Made by a program: the position numbers and the translations under genes. The notes below the pieces were generated by a model. That model saw only the letters and a list, made by a program, of their open reading frames with translations. It was not told the origin of the DNA and did not search any database. From the NCBI RefSeq assembly GCF_900109925.1, contig NZ_FOBW01000007.1:124001-188000 (forward strand): a stretch of DNA of 64,000 bases. The letters run 5' to 3'. This DNA is from Mesobacillus persicus (GTDB taxonomy: Bacteria; Bacillota; Bacilli; Bacillales; Cytobacillaceae). Of the stretch, positions 7,336 to 15,977 are shown in pieces. How positions within the stretch are numbered: position 1 is the first letter of the stretch; each line of letters starts with the position of its first letter.

Positions 7336-8175
7336 ATGAAAAAGAACTTAATTATCCTTCTAAGCATGGTTCTCTTATTATCCTGTTTTACTTCTGTTTC
7401 AGCTGAAAAAGCACCCGAGAAGGGGAATAAGAAACCTGAGCCTCCGAAGCAGGAGGAAAAAGCGAAGTATGCAATTCCTGATTCAGTTATGAATATCACA
7501 AAGGAAAATACGTACCCAAACCCAACCGAGGATTTACCGTATTTGCAGCCAAGTGATTTGACGAAAGACTTACTTTCAACATCAAAGGTGAAAATTGAGA
7601 ACCCTGATTTAATTCGGTTATTGAATGAGACGACAATCAACAGTACTCCATTCGCACTTGGATACAGGGCGATTGTTTATCTTGGTGAGTGGCCGCTGAA
7701 TTATGAGTCAACGGAGACTTCTCCAAATTGGGAATACCAAAAGATCAACACGAATTACTATGACAACAGAGGTGGAAAGAGCCCTTATCAGATTCATTAC
7801 GTCCAAGAGCAACAAAAGACGGTGAAGGGCGGTCTGACAGCTAAAATTAAAAACGCTGAAGATGTACAGAAAATGATGATGTTAACTGCTGCGAAAAAAA
7901 CGGGTTTACCGCTTTCGTTTGAAACGATTGTTGGTGCAGGAACTAAGAAGGATCAAATCTATAATATTCAGCCTAAACGTCTAGGGTATCTATATGGATA
8001 TGCTCCGGCAATCAATGAAAAGGGTAAAGTAACATTTGGTGAGGTTTACCTAATGTTAAAAGGAAACAAAAAGTTAATTGTTGTCAAAAACGTCACTTCT
8101 CAGGGAATCGGAGCTTGGATTCCAATTCAGGATCATGTTTCCTTCGGGTTCGTAGCAAGCGAACGTCCTAGGTAG
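7336..8175 (+). CDS. yfkD: YfkD-family secreted protein
   Basis: 279 residues from ATG 7336, which follows GGAAAGGAG; an upstream in-frame start at 7309 lacks a binding site and would spoil the signal peptide. Residues 1-24 form a Sec signal peptide (KKNLIILLSMVLLLSCF, cleavage after VSA), followed by a Lys/Pro-rich linker and a globular domain. It resembles B. subtilis YfkD, an exported protein of unknown function. The cysteine in LLSCF is not in a good lipobox. A terminator follows. Confidence 0.82.
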   Translation: MKKNLIILLSMVLLLSCFTSVSAEKAPEKGNKKPEPPKQEEKAKYAIPDSVMNITKENTYPNPTEDLPYLQPSDLTKDLLSTSKVKIENPDLIRLLNETTINSTPFALGYRAIVYLGEWPLNYESTETSPNWEYQKINTNYYDNRGGKSPYQIHYVQEQQKTVKGGLTAKIKNAEDVQKMMMLTAAKKTGLPLSFETIVGAGTKKDQIYNIQPKRLGYLYGYAPAINEKGKVTFGEVYLMLKGNKKLIVVKNVTSQGIGAWIPIQDHVSFGFVASERPR

Positions 8176-8191
8176 GGCGAAGCCTAATCTG

Positions 8192-8222
8192 AAAGAACAG
8201 GTTATTGCCTGTTCTTTTTTTC
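8192..8222 (+). terminator. Terminator after yfkD
   Basis: AAAGAACAGG/CCTGTTCTTT stem with a T-run. Confidence 0.85.
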
Positions 8223-8298
8223 TAGCTTGATTTTAAGAGCTGAGGGGCATACTTTTATCAGAGCCGTTAGAGGTGAAAGGACCGGATGTCTCATACTT

Positions 8299-8318
8299 TT
8301 AATCAAACGTTTGATTAA
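8299..8318. promoter_or_regulatory. Perfect 20-bp palindrome (copy 1)
   Basis: TTAATCAAACGTTTGATTAA, a perfect palindrome about 60 bases upstream of the gene at 8379. An identical copy lies at 35819-35838. The form is that of a dimeric repressor operator (TetR- or LacI-like); I do not recognise the regulator. Confidence 0.6.
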
Positions 8319-8378
8319 GATTGCAAGGGAAGATGATTTTCGGTAGGATGAGAAACGAGAGTGAAAGGAGAGAGTCGT

Positions 8379-8564
8379 TTGGGAAGTCCAATTAAAGATT
8401 CAAATACACAGGTAGTTTTTTTAAAACATCGTCTGAATGCCTTTTCGGAATTATTAGATGCCATTGATCCTGAAGATACCGATCTTGCCGATATTGACCG
8501 CATGATTGCAATTGTAGAAGAAATGGATGCTAAATGCCGTGAATTTAAAAATCGCGAACTGTAG
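8379..8564 (+). CDS. SE1561-family small protein
   Basis: 61 residues from TTG 8379, chosen because AAAGGAG lies 8 bases upstream and homologues start MGSP. Features are FLKHRLNAFSELLDAIDPEDTDLADIDRMI and a C-terminal CREF. It is a small acidic helical cytosolic protein found in Bacillaceae and staphylococci; function unknown. It is preceded by the 20-bp palindrome and followed by a short terminator hairpin (GAGAGGCC/GGTCTC then TTTTTC at 8562-8588). Confidence 0.75.
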   Translation: MGSPIKDSNTQVVFLKHRLNAFSELLDAIDPEDTDLADIDRMIAIVEEMDAKCREFKNREL

Positions 8565-8696
8565 AGAGGCCTTTTAAGGTCTCTTTTTCATTTTTAAACT
8601 TTATTTCCGAATTGTTGCTTGCATTACTTAGTTCAATCTTTCTTCTTAAATTTTGTGAAATGGTTAACTTGTTTTATATCCTTATATGTATAAAAA

Positions 8697-8885
8697 ATAA
8701 GCGGAGAATTTTCCGTTAAATACAAATTAGAGCTCCTTTAGGGGTAAATAGGGGGAGTTTTTCCGCTTATACAAAGCAAAATTGCCTATTTTAACGTTTT
8801 TCGATCAAATAAGCGGAATTTCTCCCCCTATTTAAGCTGTATTGAATGCCATTCACAATATAAGCGGAATTTTTCCCCTTATTTA
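8697..8885. repeat. Cluster of four ATAAGCGGAA...TCCCC units
   Basis: Copies at 8697-8714, 8750-8770 (inverted), 8808-8833 and 8860-8885, each reading ATAAGCGGAA followed by TTTTTCCCC and TATTT. They lie in the 569-bp gap 8565-9133 upstream of fumarase. The rest of the gap shows a TATAAT-like box near 9053 but no gene. Confidence 0.75.
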
Positions 8886-9133
8886 TCAATCAGCTAATCA
8901 AAGTGCCTAACTTGTTCCGCCAAAACGATGAGCGAACGTTCACGCTCCATTCCCAGATTACCTTTCTCATACGAAAACATATTCTACTTATTAGCAATGC
9001 CTGTTCCTGTAAACGATACCACTTTTAGCTTTAAAAAGAACCTGTATAGGAGTATAATGAAAGCGGTATTGTTATAGAAAATTCATAAAATTGATTAACG
9101 AGCAATGGGAGCAAAGAGGAGAGGGGTTAGACA

Positions 9134-10702
9134 ATGAATATCGATAAGTTTCAAGAAAGCATGTACAAGCTGATTGTGGAAACATCGACGAAACTGCCTA
9201 AGGATGTCCGCAGAGCCATTAAAAGTGCAAAGGAACAGGAAAGTGCCGGTACGCGCTCGGCAATGAGCCTTGCAACTATTACAAATAATATTAAGATGGC
9301 AGATGACAATGTCTCGCCAATTTGCCAGGATACAGGACTTCCTACTTTTAAAATTAAGGTCCCAGTTGGAGCTAATCAGCTTGAGATGAAAGCAGCCATT
9401 CAAAAGGCGATTGCTTTAGCAACAAAAGATGGGAAACTACGTCCCAATTCGGTCGACTCGCTATCAGGGGATAATAGCGGTGATAATTTAGGTGGCGGTA
9501 CTCCTGTCATTAAGTTTGACCAATGGGAAAAAGATTACATTGATGCCCGCCTAATTTTAAAAGGTGGTGGCTGTGAAAATAAAAATATCCAGTATAGTTT
9601 GCCGTGTGAGCTCGAAGGACTTGGTCGTGCAGGTCGTGATTTAGATGGTATCCGTAAATGTATCATGCACTCCGTCTACCAGGCACAAGGACAGGGCTGT
9701 AGTGCAGGATTTATCGGTGTTGGAATTGGTGGCGACCGTTCTTCTGGTTACGATTTGGCGAAAGAGCAGCTATTCCGCTCTAACGACGATGTGAATTCAA
9801 ATGAAGAGTTACGCAAATTAGAGGATTATGTGATGGCTAATGCCAATGAACTTGGAATTGGTACAATGGGCTTTGGTGGCGAAACCACATTACTTGGCTG
9901 TAAGGTGGGCGTAATGAACCGAATTCCAGCAAGCTTCTTTGTATCAGTTGCTTATAATTGCTGGGCGTTCCGTCGCCTTGGAGTACAGGTAAACCCTGAA
10001 ACAGGTGAAATTCAAGATTGGTTCTACCAAGAAGGCGAGAACGTGGATTTCGCTGAGCAGGAGAAGAAGCAGGCAGAGGTTGAGATTGCGGCATCAGTGG
10101 AAGCAACGGGTACTGTAGAAGAAGCGATTACCTTAACAGCGCCAATTACTGAAGAGGAGATTCGTCAGCTGAAAGTCGGCGATGTCGTTAAAATAACCGG
10201 TAGAATGTATACCGGTCGTGACGCAATCCATAAGTATTTAATGGATAACGATGCGCCTGTAGATTTAGATGGTCAAGTCATTTACCACTGTGGACCAGTT
10301 ATGCTGAAAGATGACGAAGGAAATTGGCATGTAAAAGCCGCCGGTCCAACGACAAGTATTCGTGAGGAGCCTTATCAAGGCGATATCATGAAGAAGTTTG
10401 GAATTCGTGCTGTTATCGGTAAAGGTGGAATGGGTGCTAAAACACTTGCTGCCTTAAAAGACCATGGTGGTGTCTATTTGAACGCAATTGGTGGAGCAGC
10501 GCAGTACTATGCAGAGTGCGTGAAGAGCGTTGATGGTGTAGACCTAATGAACTTTGGTATCCCAGAGGCAATGTGGCATTTGCAGGTAGAAGGTTTCACG
10601 GCAGTTGTAACAATGGATTCCCATGGAAACAGCTTGCATGAGGATGTCGAGAAGTCTTCGCTTGAGAAGCTTGCGAAATTTAAAGAACCTGTTTTTAAAT
10701 AG
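9134..10702 (+). CDS. fumA: Class I (iron-sulfur) fumarate hydratase
   Basis: 522 residues. It interconverts fumarate and malate in the TCA cycle using an oxygen-sensitive [4Fe-4S] cluster. The alpha domain (1-290) carries candidate cluster cysteines at 64 (SPICQDTGLP), 147 (GGGCENKN) and 189 (GQGCSAG), with the Ser/Gly-rich loop GDNSGDNLGG; the beta domain (about 330-515) has GRDAIHKYL, HCGP and TSIREEP. Both domains are fused in one chain as in E. coli FumA, unlike two-subunit archaeal/clostridial forms. Monocistronic, ending at a clear terminator. Confidence 0.95.
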   Translation: MNIDKFQESMYKLIVETSTKLPKDVRRAIKSAKEQESAGTRSAMSLATITNNIKMADDNVSPICQDTGLPTFKIKVPVGANQLEMKAAIQKAIALATKDGKLRPNSVDSLSGDNSGDNLGGGTPVIKFDQWEKDYIDARLILKGGGCENKNIQYSLPCELEGLGRAGRDLDGIRKCIMHSVYQAQGQGCSAGFIGVGIGGDRSSGYDLAKEQLFRSNDDVNSNEELRKLEDYVMANANELGIGTMGFGGETTLLGCKVGVMNRIPASFFVSVAYNCWAFRRLGVQVNPETGEIQDWFYQEGENVDFAEQEKKQAEVEIAASVEATGTVEEAITLTAPITEEEIRQLKVGDVVKITGRMYTGRDAIHKYLMDNDAPVDLDGQVIYHCGPVMLKDDEGNWHVKAAGPTTSIREEPYQGDIMKKFGIRAVIGKGGMGAKTLAALKDHGGVYLNAIGGAAQYYAECVKSVDGVDLMNFGIPEAMWHLQVEGFTAVVTMDSHGNSLHEDVEKSSLEKLAKFKEPVFK

Positions 10703-10711
10703 AAAACTTAC

Positions 10712-10746
10712 AAAGCAGTGCGAAAATATTCGTGCTGCTTTTTTGT
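10712..10746 (+). terminator. Terminator after fumarase
   Basis: AAGCAG...CGAA/TTCG...CTGCTT hairpin followed by a T-run. Confidence 0.85.
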
Positions 10747-10799
10747 TTATTTTTTAGCTTAAAACAAACAATAAGAAAAAACATCTTTGGAGGAACAGA

Positions 10800-11603
10800 A
10801 TGAAACGATTCAATAAAGTACTTCTAGCGGCGTTTGCGTTGGTTTTAATGACGTCGGGCTCGCTTGTTCAGGCGGCAGTTCCTAATGACCCCGTCCAATG
10901 GGGATTTAAAAAAGGCCAGAATGAAAAACCTGCAGAAGCCGGTAAAGAGCGAGAGAAGCTCCTTGAAAAATACGGAGCTGTTTACAGAGGAGATCCTAAC
11001 AAGAAAAACATTTATTTAACCTTTGACAATGGCTATGAAAATGGTTTTACTGATCAGATACTTGACGTGTTGAAAAAAGAGAAAGTACCGGCAACTTTTT
11101 TTGTGACCGGTCACTATTTGGAAAGCGCTGAAGACTTGGTAATTAGGATGGTTCAGGAAGGGCATATTGTAGGGAATCACTCCTACTATCATCCTGACCT
11201 GACGAAGGTCGATGATGCGAGAGTGAAGCGGGAGCTAGACAGAGTCAAAGACTTAACCTATGAGCTGACTGGTCAAAAGGATATGTCCTATTTAAGACCT
11301 CCACGTGGAGTATTCAGCGAGCGGACCATGAAATTGGCGAAAGATGCAGGATATACACATGTCATGTGGTCGTTAGCATTTGTTGATTGGAATACGGATC
11401 AACAAAAGGGTTGGGAGTACTCGTATAACAACATCATGAAGCAAATACATCCTGGGGCCATTCTGTTATTGCATACCGTTTCAAAAGATAACGCCGATGC
11501 ATTAGAAAAGGTTATTAAGGATTTGAAGAAGCAGGGGTATACGTTCAAAAGCTTAGATGACCTTTTTGCGGATGGGGCATTCGATGATCCGATGTTGCAC
11601 TAG
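10800..11603 (+). CDS. pdaA: Delta-lactam-biosynthetic polysaccharide deacetylase PdaA
   Basis: 267 residues. An N-terminal signal peptide (1-25, cleavage after VQA) precedes a NodB domain. The first catalytic motif reads TFDNGYENG with Asn77 in place of the usual second Asp, which is the known hallmark of PdaA; metal histidines are His127 and His131 (NHSYYHP), and RPPRG is at 166-170. Known role: deacetylates N-acetylmuramic acid to allow muramic delta-lactam formation in the spore cortex, needed for germination. Implies a spore former. ATG 10800 follows TTTGGAGGA. Confidence 0.94.
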   Translation: MKRFNKVLLAAFALVLMTSGSLVQAAVPNDPVQWGFKKGQNEKPAEAGKEREKLLEKYGAVYRGDPNKKNIYLTFDNGYENGFTDQILDVLKKEKVPATFFVTGHYLESAEDLVIRMVQEGHIVGNHSYYHPDLTKVDDARVKRELDRVKDLTYELTGQKDMSYLRPPRGVFSERTMKLAKDAGYTHVMWSLAFVDWNTDQQKGWEYSYNNIMKQIHPGAILLLHTVSKDNADALEKVIKDLKKQGYTFKSLDDLFADGAFDDPMLH

Positions 11604-11684
11604 TCGCGAGAAGGCAGATGCTTAAGGTGATAATAGCAAGTCAATCATCCATCAACCTTTAAAATAAGGAATAGATTACGCCTT

Positions 11685-11716
11685 GGTCCGAACTGTTTGG
11701 GTTCGGGCCTTTTTTA
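11685..11716 (+). terminator. Terminator after pdaA
   Basis: GGTCCGAAC/GTTCGGGCC stem followed by TTTTTT. Confidence 0.88.
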
Positions 11717-11797
11717 AAGGGAGATTTATTGAACAGTTAGTTTGAGTGATGTTTCTCGCTGTAGTTAGTACTTATTCACAGAAAGGACACCATTTTT

Positions 11798-11895
11798 TCA
11801 ATAACTAGCGATAATCAATCGATAACTAACCAAAATGGATGCATATTTTCTAATAATCAATCAATAACTTGCCAGAATCAATCCATAACTAGGAA
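11798..11895. repeat. Short direct repeats of AATCAATC-N-ATAACT
   Basis: Three spaced copies, AATCAATCGATAACTAACC (11814-), AATCAATCAATAACTTGCC (11855-) and AATCAATCCATAACTAGG (11876-), with a partial CAATAACTAG before them. They occupy the 11717-12102 gap together with a TATAAT-like box near 12010. No gene is visible in this gap. Confidence 0.65.
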
Positions 11896-12102
11896 TGAGT
11901 GTTTCGTATAGGCCTGCCTTGATAATAGACGAATCAATTTTTAACGGGATATTGTTACCCAACGTAGACTAAACCCGGATATTTCGTAAAACTAAGCCTA
12001 AACATGCTATAATACGGGGAAAATATGAAGGCAGGAGCGTTAATTACATCATTCGTCAACTCGCACCAGGTTCTCTGCCTTGTAAAAGGGCGGAATACAT
12101 GT

Positions 12103-12960
12103 ATGTGGCAAGAAACAGTATCAATAGCAGGACCATATGATTTTCAGTTAGCTTTGGACAGGTTAAAGCTTGATCCATTAAATGTTGTTGTACAGAATAA
12201 AAGCGTCAAGGTTCCGCTTACCATCGAATCTAAGCAAATTGTGATAGAGGTTATGGGTACAGGCAGTCTGGAAAAACCACAATTTGTAGTCAAAGGAACC
12301 GAAGAAAAAGAACAAGCCCTTCAACGCCTTTGTGAAATATTCAGATGGGATGTAGAATTAACAACAATCCATAAGCATTTTCAAGAAACAAATCTTAAAT
12401 TATTGTTTGAGAATCACTATGGAACCCCTCTGATTCTTGACTTTGACCCTTTTTCGAGTTTGTTAAAATGCATTATCCATCAACAGCTAAATCTTGCTTT
12501 CGCTCATACTCTGACTGAGCGTTTTATGCAAACGTTTGGAAATGAAATCGATGGTGTTTGGTTTTATCCTACACCAGAAAAGGTTGCACTAATTAAAGTA
12601 GAGCAGCTACGGGAATTGCAATTTAGTGCCCGTAAAGCGGAGTATGTTATCGGAATTGCAGAGTTAGTAACTACTGGAGCTCTTAATTTTAATCAAATGA
12701 AGCAGATGACCAATGAGGAGATATCGAGCGAGCTAATCAAAATTCGTGGAGTTGGTCCTTGGACGGTACAGAACTTTTTAATGTTTGCGCTTGGAAGAGA
12801 GAATCTTTTTCCTGTGGCAGACATTGGATTACAAAATGCTCTAAGGCTGTACTATAATCTTGAGCAAAAACCAACAAAGGCTGAAATGGAGAGGTTTAAG
12901 GAGCCATGGGAGCCATACTTGAGTTATGCTGCGCTTTATTTATGGCGGAGCATTGAATAA
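12103..12960 (+). CDS. yfjP: DNA-3-methyladenine glycosylase II family (AlkA/YfjP-like)
   Basis: 285 residues from ATG 12103; a longer in-frame start at 12025 lacks a binding site, whereas 12103 follows AAAAGGGCGG. The HhH-GPD superfamily core is present: helix-hairpin-helix [20 protein letters not shown] at about 213-232 and the catalytic Asp in FPVADIGL shortly after. The [11 protein letters not shown] helix is the family's substrate-side element. It excises alkylated bases such as 3-methyladenine. Its 3' end adjoins the rRNA methyltransferase gene as in B. subtilis yfjP-yfjO. Confidence 0.9.
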   Translation: MWQETVSIAGPYDFQLALDRLKLDPLNVVVQNKSVKVPLTIESKQIVIEVMGTGSLEKPQFVVKGTEEKEQALQRLCEIFRWDVELTTIHKHFQETNLKLLFENHYGTPLILDFDPFSSLLKCIIHQQLNLAFAHTLTERFMQTFGNEIDGVWFYPTPEKVALIKVEQLRELQFSARKAEYVIGIAELVTTGALNFNQMKQMTNEEISSELIKIRGVGPWTVQNFLMFALGRENLFPVADIGLQNALRLYYNLEQKPTKAEMERFKEPWEPYLSYAALYLWRSIE

Positions 12961-12973
12961 TGGAGTGAATATT

Positions 12974-14434
12974 TTGGAAAACAATATGAAAAATCGAACA
13001 AAAGGCAACAAAGATTTTAAAAAGGGAGCGAAAACTGGCCAAAATCGCAACCAGGATCAGGGCGGCGTAAAAATGGAGCTGAAACAAACTTTTCCTCTAA
13101 CCATTAAACGGTTAGGAATTAATGGAGAAGGGGTTGGTTATTTTAAGCGCCAGGTTGTGTTTGTTCCTGGGGCGCTGCCCGGTGAGGAAGTCGTTGCCGA
13201 GGTAACAAAGGTGCATCCGAAGTTCTCTGAAGCGCGGATTAAAAAAATCAGGAAGCCTTCCGAGCATCGGGTTAAGCCCGTTTGTCCTGTTTATGAGGAG
13301 TGCGGTGGCTGTCAGTTGCAACATTTGCATTATTCACAACAGCTAAAAGAAAAACGCGATATCATTATTCAATCGCTTGAACGACATTCGAAACTACCAA
13401 TTTCAGAAGTTAAGATTAACGAAACCATTGGCATGGAAAATCCGTGGGGTTACCGAAACAAAAGTCAATTTCAGGTTGGGGAAAAAGAGGGGAAAGTCCT
13501 TGCAGGGCTTTATGGAATGAACTCCCACAAGTTAATCAATATCGATCAATGTGCGGTACAGCACCCGGCAACCGTAAAAGCAACTGAGGTTGTTAAAAGC
13601 ATTCTGCAAGATCTGAAAATTACTATCTACAATGAAAAATCAGGCAAGGGACTTATCCGTACGATTGTTGCGCGGACAGGAGTCCAATCAGGCGAGCTGC
13701 AAATTGTCCTGATTACGACGAAACGGGAGCTACAGAAGAAGGAACTGATTATTGAGAAGATCAAGGAGCGGTTACCGGAAGTGACCTCCATTGTGCAGAA
13801 TGTCAATGGTCAGAAGACCTCGATTATCTTTGGAAATGAAACTGAGACATTGGAGGGCAATGATTTTATCCAAGAAACATTGGGTGACCTTCAATTCGAG
13901 TTATCGGCAAGGACGTTTTTCCAATTGAACCCTGAACAGACGGTTAAGCTTTATAATGAAGTGAAGTCAGCCGCGGGGCTTAGTGGGAAAGAGAAAATCG
14001 TCGATGCTTACTGTGGTGTTGGTACGATTGGGCTTTGGCTTGCAGGCAGTGCTGGAGAAGTTCGAGGCATGGATGTGATTCCAGAATCAATTGAAGACGC
14101 TCGGAAAAATGCTGCTCGCCACGGAATTAAACATGCAAGATACGAGGTTGGAAAAGCAGAGCAGTGGCTTCCAAAATGGGCAAAGGAAGGCTGGCGTCCA
14201 GATGTCATCGTCGTTGATCCACCAAGGACGGGCTGTGACGAAGAATTCCTTAATACAGTGTTAAAAATAAAGCCTAAGAAGTTTGTTTATGTATCTTGCA
14301 ACCCGTCGACATTGGCAAAAGATATTGCTAAATTGAGTAAACATTACAAAGTTGAATACATTCAGCCAGTGGATATGTTTCCGCATACGGCCCACGTCGA
14401 GTGCGTGTCGCAGCTCATATTGAAAGAAAAATAA
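12974..14434 (+). CDS. rlmD: 23S rRNA (uracil-C5)-methyltransferase, RlmD/RlmCD family
   Basis: 486 residues from TTG 12974 (GGAGTGA 7 bases upstream); ATG 12986 is an alternative. A Lys/Asn-rich extension (about 1-34) leads into a TRAM domain (to about 95). Cysteines in [14 protein letters not shown] plus a later Cys in DQCAVQHP are positioned as [4Fe-4S] ligands. The SAM-binding fold has [16 protein letters not shown], the [12 protein letters not shown] motif and the catalytic Cys in [12 protein letters not shown], with Glu in HVECV. It transfers a methyl group to U1939 and/or U747 of 23S rRNA; which site cannot be told. Confidence 0.92.
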   Translation: MENNMKNRTKGNKDFKKGAKTGQNRNQDQGGVKMELKQTFPLTIKRLGINGEGVGYFKRQVVFVPGALPGEEVVAEVTKVHPKFSEARIKKIRKPSEHRVKPVCPVYEECGGCQLQHLHYSQQLKEKRDIIIQSLERHSKLPISEVKINETIGMENPWGYRNKSQFQVGEKEGKVLAGLYGMNSHKLINIDQCAVQHPATVKATEVVKSILQDLKITIYNEKSGKGLIRTIVARTGVQSGELQIVLITTKRELQKKELIIEKIKERLPEVTSIVQNVNGQKTSIIFGNETETLEGNDFIQETLGDLQFELSARTFFQLNPEQTVKLYNEVKSAAGLSGKEKIVDAYCGVGTIGLWLAGSAGEVRGMDVIPESIEDARKNAARHGIKHARYEVGKAEQWLPKWAKEGWRPDVIVVDPPRTGCDEEFLNTVLKIKPKKFVYVSCNPSTLAKDIAKLSKHYKVEYIQPVDMFPHTAHVECVSQLILKEK

Positions 14435-14552
14435 GTTGTGCTGCCACATACACTCTGGGCATGTTGTCGCTTAGCGCAGTTGAGGTCTGTTTTTCGGCAT
14501 TCAATCACGTGGATTGTGGCAGAAAAATTCGTATGAAAATAATAAGTTGTTT

Positions 14553-14585
14553 CGGTCCAGTAGATACATACTGGGCCGTCTTTTC
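14553..14585 (+). terminator. Probable terminator after rlmD
   Basis: CGGTCCAGTA/TACTGGGCCG stem followed by TCTTTTC; about 120 bases beyond the stop codon. Confidence 0.6.
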
Positions 14586-14716
14586 ATTCCGACTGGGGAT
14601 AATTTATATAGTAGTTTCCTGACAAAAAACCAACCTATCTAGGGGTGTGTCAGGTGCCTGGGGTTAGAACGAAACTATATTTTACCCTGCAATAAAATAT
14701 TTTGTCAACAAGAAAT

Positions 14717-14744
14717 TTGCAATTTTTTCAAAAAATGTTATAAT
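14717..14744 (+). promoter_or_regulatory. Candidate sigma-A promoter
   Basis: TTGCAA (14717-14722), a 16-base spacer and TATAAT (14739-14744), about 200 bases before the gene at 14954. Confidence 0.5.
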
Positions 14745-14953
14745 AGTCTTACAATTGTTTTTTTTACATCGTATTTAGAATTCCACTGTATTCTTGCAGT
14801 TCGAATTATGGATACGTTTTTTTAATAATCTTTTTAAATCACAGAAAAACTCAAAAACAGTTGTGTGAGCTTTTAAGGTAGTTAGGTGAATAAAATTATC
14901 AAGGTGCTAACTAATAGTAACCGAATTTTTATTCTACAAGGAGGACTAAATTA

Positions 14954-15808
14954 ATGAATCTAATCAATAAGAAGGTTACACACAAGCGTTTTGGCATGGG
15001 GAGTATCGTTAGACATAATGATTCAAGTATTGAAATACATTTCGCAACGGAAAATAAAAAGTTTGTTTATCCCGATGTATTTGGAGAACATCTAATAATA
15101 CATGATAAAAGTGTTGCTGATTCACTCGAAAAAATCATACAAAAAAAGGAAATGGAACGACGGGAAGATGAATCCAAGAAGGAAGAGGAAAAAAAACTTC
15201 AACGAAAAAAGCAGGAACTCCGCGTAGAACATGAAAAACTTATGAAAAAACATAAACTTCATCCTGAATCACAAATGGTTTTTTGGTGTGACACAGAAGA
15301 GAAGGATAGTTCTCTTTCAGAGTGGAAGGTTTTTTCAGGTGAAATAAAAAGTGGTAACAACAAGGGGAAGCCAAACAAACCCATCCGCATGCATCAAAAT
15401 AGCGCTGTCCTGTTAACAGCAATAGATCCCGGCATGCCTGAAAAAGACAGACGGATTTTAGGTGTCTATATGGTGAATGAGAATTTTATCGGTAAGCTTT
15501 CTGAAGATGGATATATCCCTGCTCATTCAAAATACAGAATCCAACTTACAGAAGAAGAATCGGATCAATTGCTTTTCTGGGAATATTATGTAAATGAAAA
15601 ATCCCCCAACAAAATGACATGGAATACAGGTAAATACCGTTATTTTGAAAATTCATGGATGGCTCAAATTTTACATGATATCGTTTCATTGAAAACCGAC
15701 CCAGAGGAACGAGAGCTGGCACAACAATTTTTTGACCATTTTTGTAAAATGAATCAGATAATAGAACAAGAGTTACCAAAGCCTAATGGCGCATTAAAGC
15801 GTATTTAG
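14954..15808 (+). CDS. Protein of unknown function with N-terminal tudor/KOW-like module
   Basis: 284 residues. Residues 1-45 (NKKVTHKRFGMGSIV, IEIHFATENKKFVYPDVF) form a small beta-barrel-like module resembling the tudor-like C-terminal domain of UvrD/PcrA helicases (VTHKxFGxG pattern). Residues 55-100 are a highly charged coiled coil, and the rest (100-284) is a domain I do not recognise, with many aromatic residues (WCDTEE, FWEYYVNEKSPNKMTW, YRYFENSWMAQIL). No signal peptide or membrane segment. The start ATG 14954 follows AAGGAGGAC. A role in nucleic acid or RNA polymerase contact is possible but unproven. Confidence 0.75.
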   Translation: MNLINKKVTHKRFGMGSIVRHNDSSIEIHFATENKKFVYPDVFGEHLIIHDKSVADSLEKIIQKKEMERREDESKKEEEKKLQRKKQELRVEHEKLMKKHKLHPESQMVFWCDTEEKDSSLSEWKVFSGEIKSGNNKGKPNKPIRMHQNSAVLLTAIDPGMPEKDRRILGVYMVNENFIGKLSEDGYIPAHSKYRIQLTEEESDQLLFWEYYVNEKSPNKMTWNTGKYRYFENSWMAQILHDIVSLKTDPEERELAQQFFDHFCKMNQIIEQELPKPNGALKRI

Positions 15809-15859
15809 ATGTTAGCGCCAGGAGACAGGGACTATCAAAGTTTAAGAAGAACCTAAAAG

Positions 15860-15942
15860 AAGGCAACAGACCTTGGTGAACTCCACCCTCGATTGTTAGA
15901 GTGCTAACAATCGAGGGTGGAGTTCTTATGGGTAAGTTGCCT
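15860..15942. terminator. Nested inverted repeat acting as bidirectional terminator
   Basis: A perfect 21-bp stem (15879-15899 with 15904-15924, four-base loop AGTG) lies inside a shorter outer stem AAGGCAAC/GTTGCCTT that ends in TTTTT. It separates the convergent genes at 14954 and 15978. Confidence 0.75.
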
Positions 15943-15977
15943 TTTTATGTACACTTATGGAATTGGATATCGTTTAG

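Larger units (their letters stand above)
14435..14953. other. Intergenic region upstream of the tudor-like protein gene
   Basis: 519 bases. It holds a terminator-like hairpin at 14553-14585, a partial GGTGCC-type repeat (CAGGTGCCTGGGG, 14651-14663), a candidate sigma-A promoter at 14717-14744, and otherwise AT-rich sequence with no open frame. Confidence 0.5.

Noticed and set aside
8930-8955. Possible LexA box around GCGAACGTTC
   Set aside because: The spacing between GAAC and GTTC does not fit the CGAACN4GTTCG consensus.
12025-12102. Longer start for the DNA glycosylase
   Set aside because: No binding site before ATG 12025 and the extra 26 residues are unlike the family; ATG 12103 has AAAAGGGCGG.
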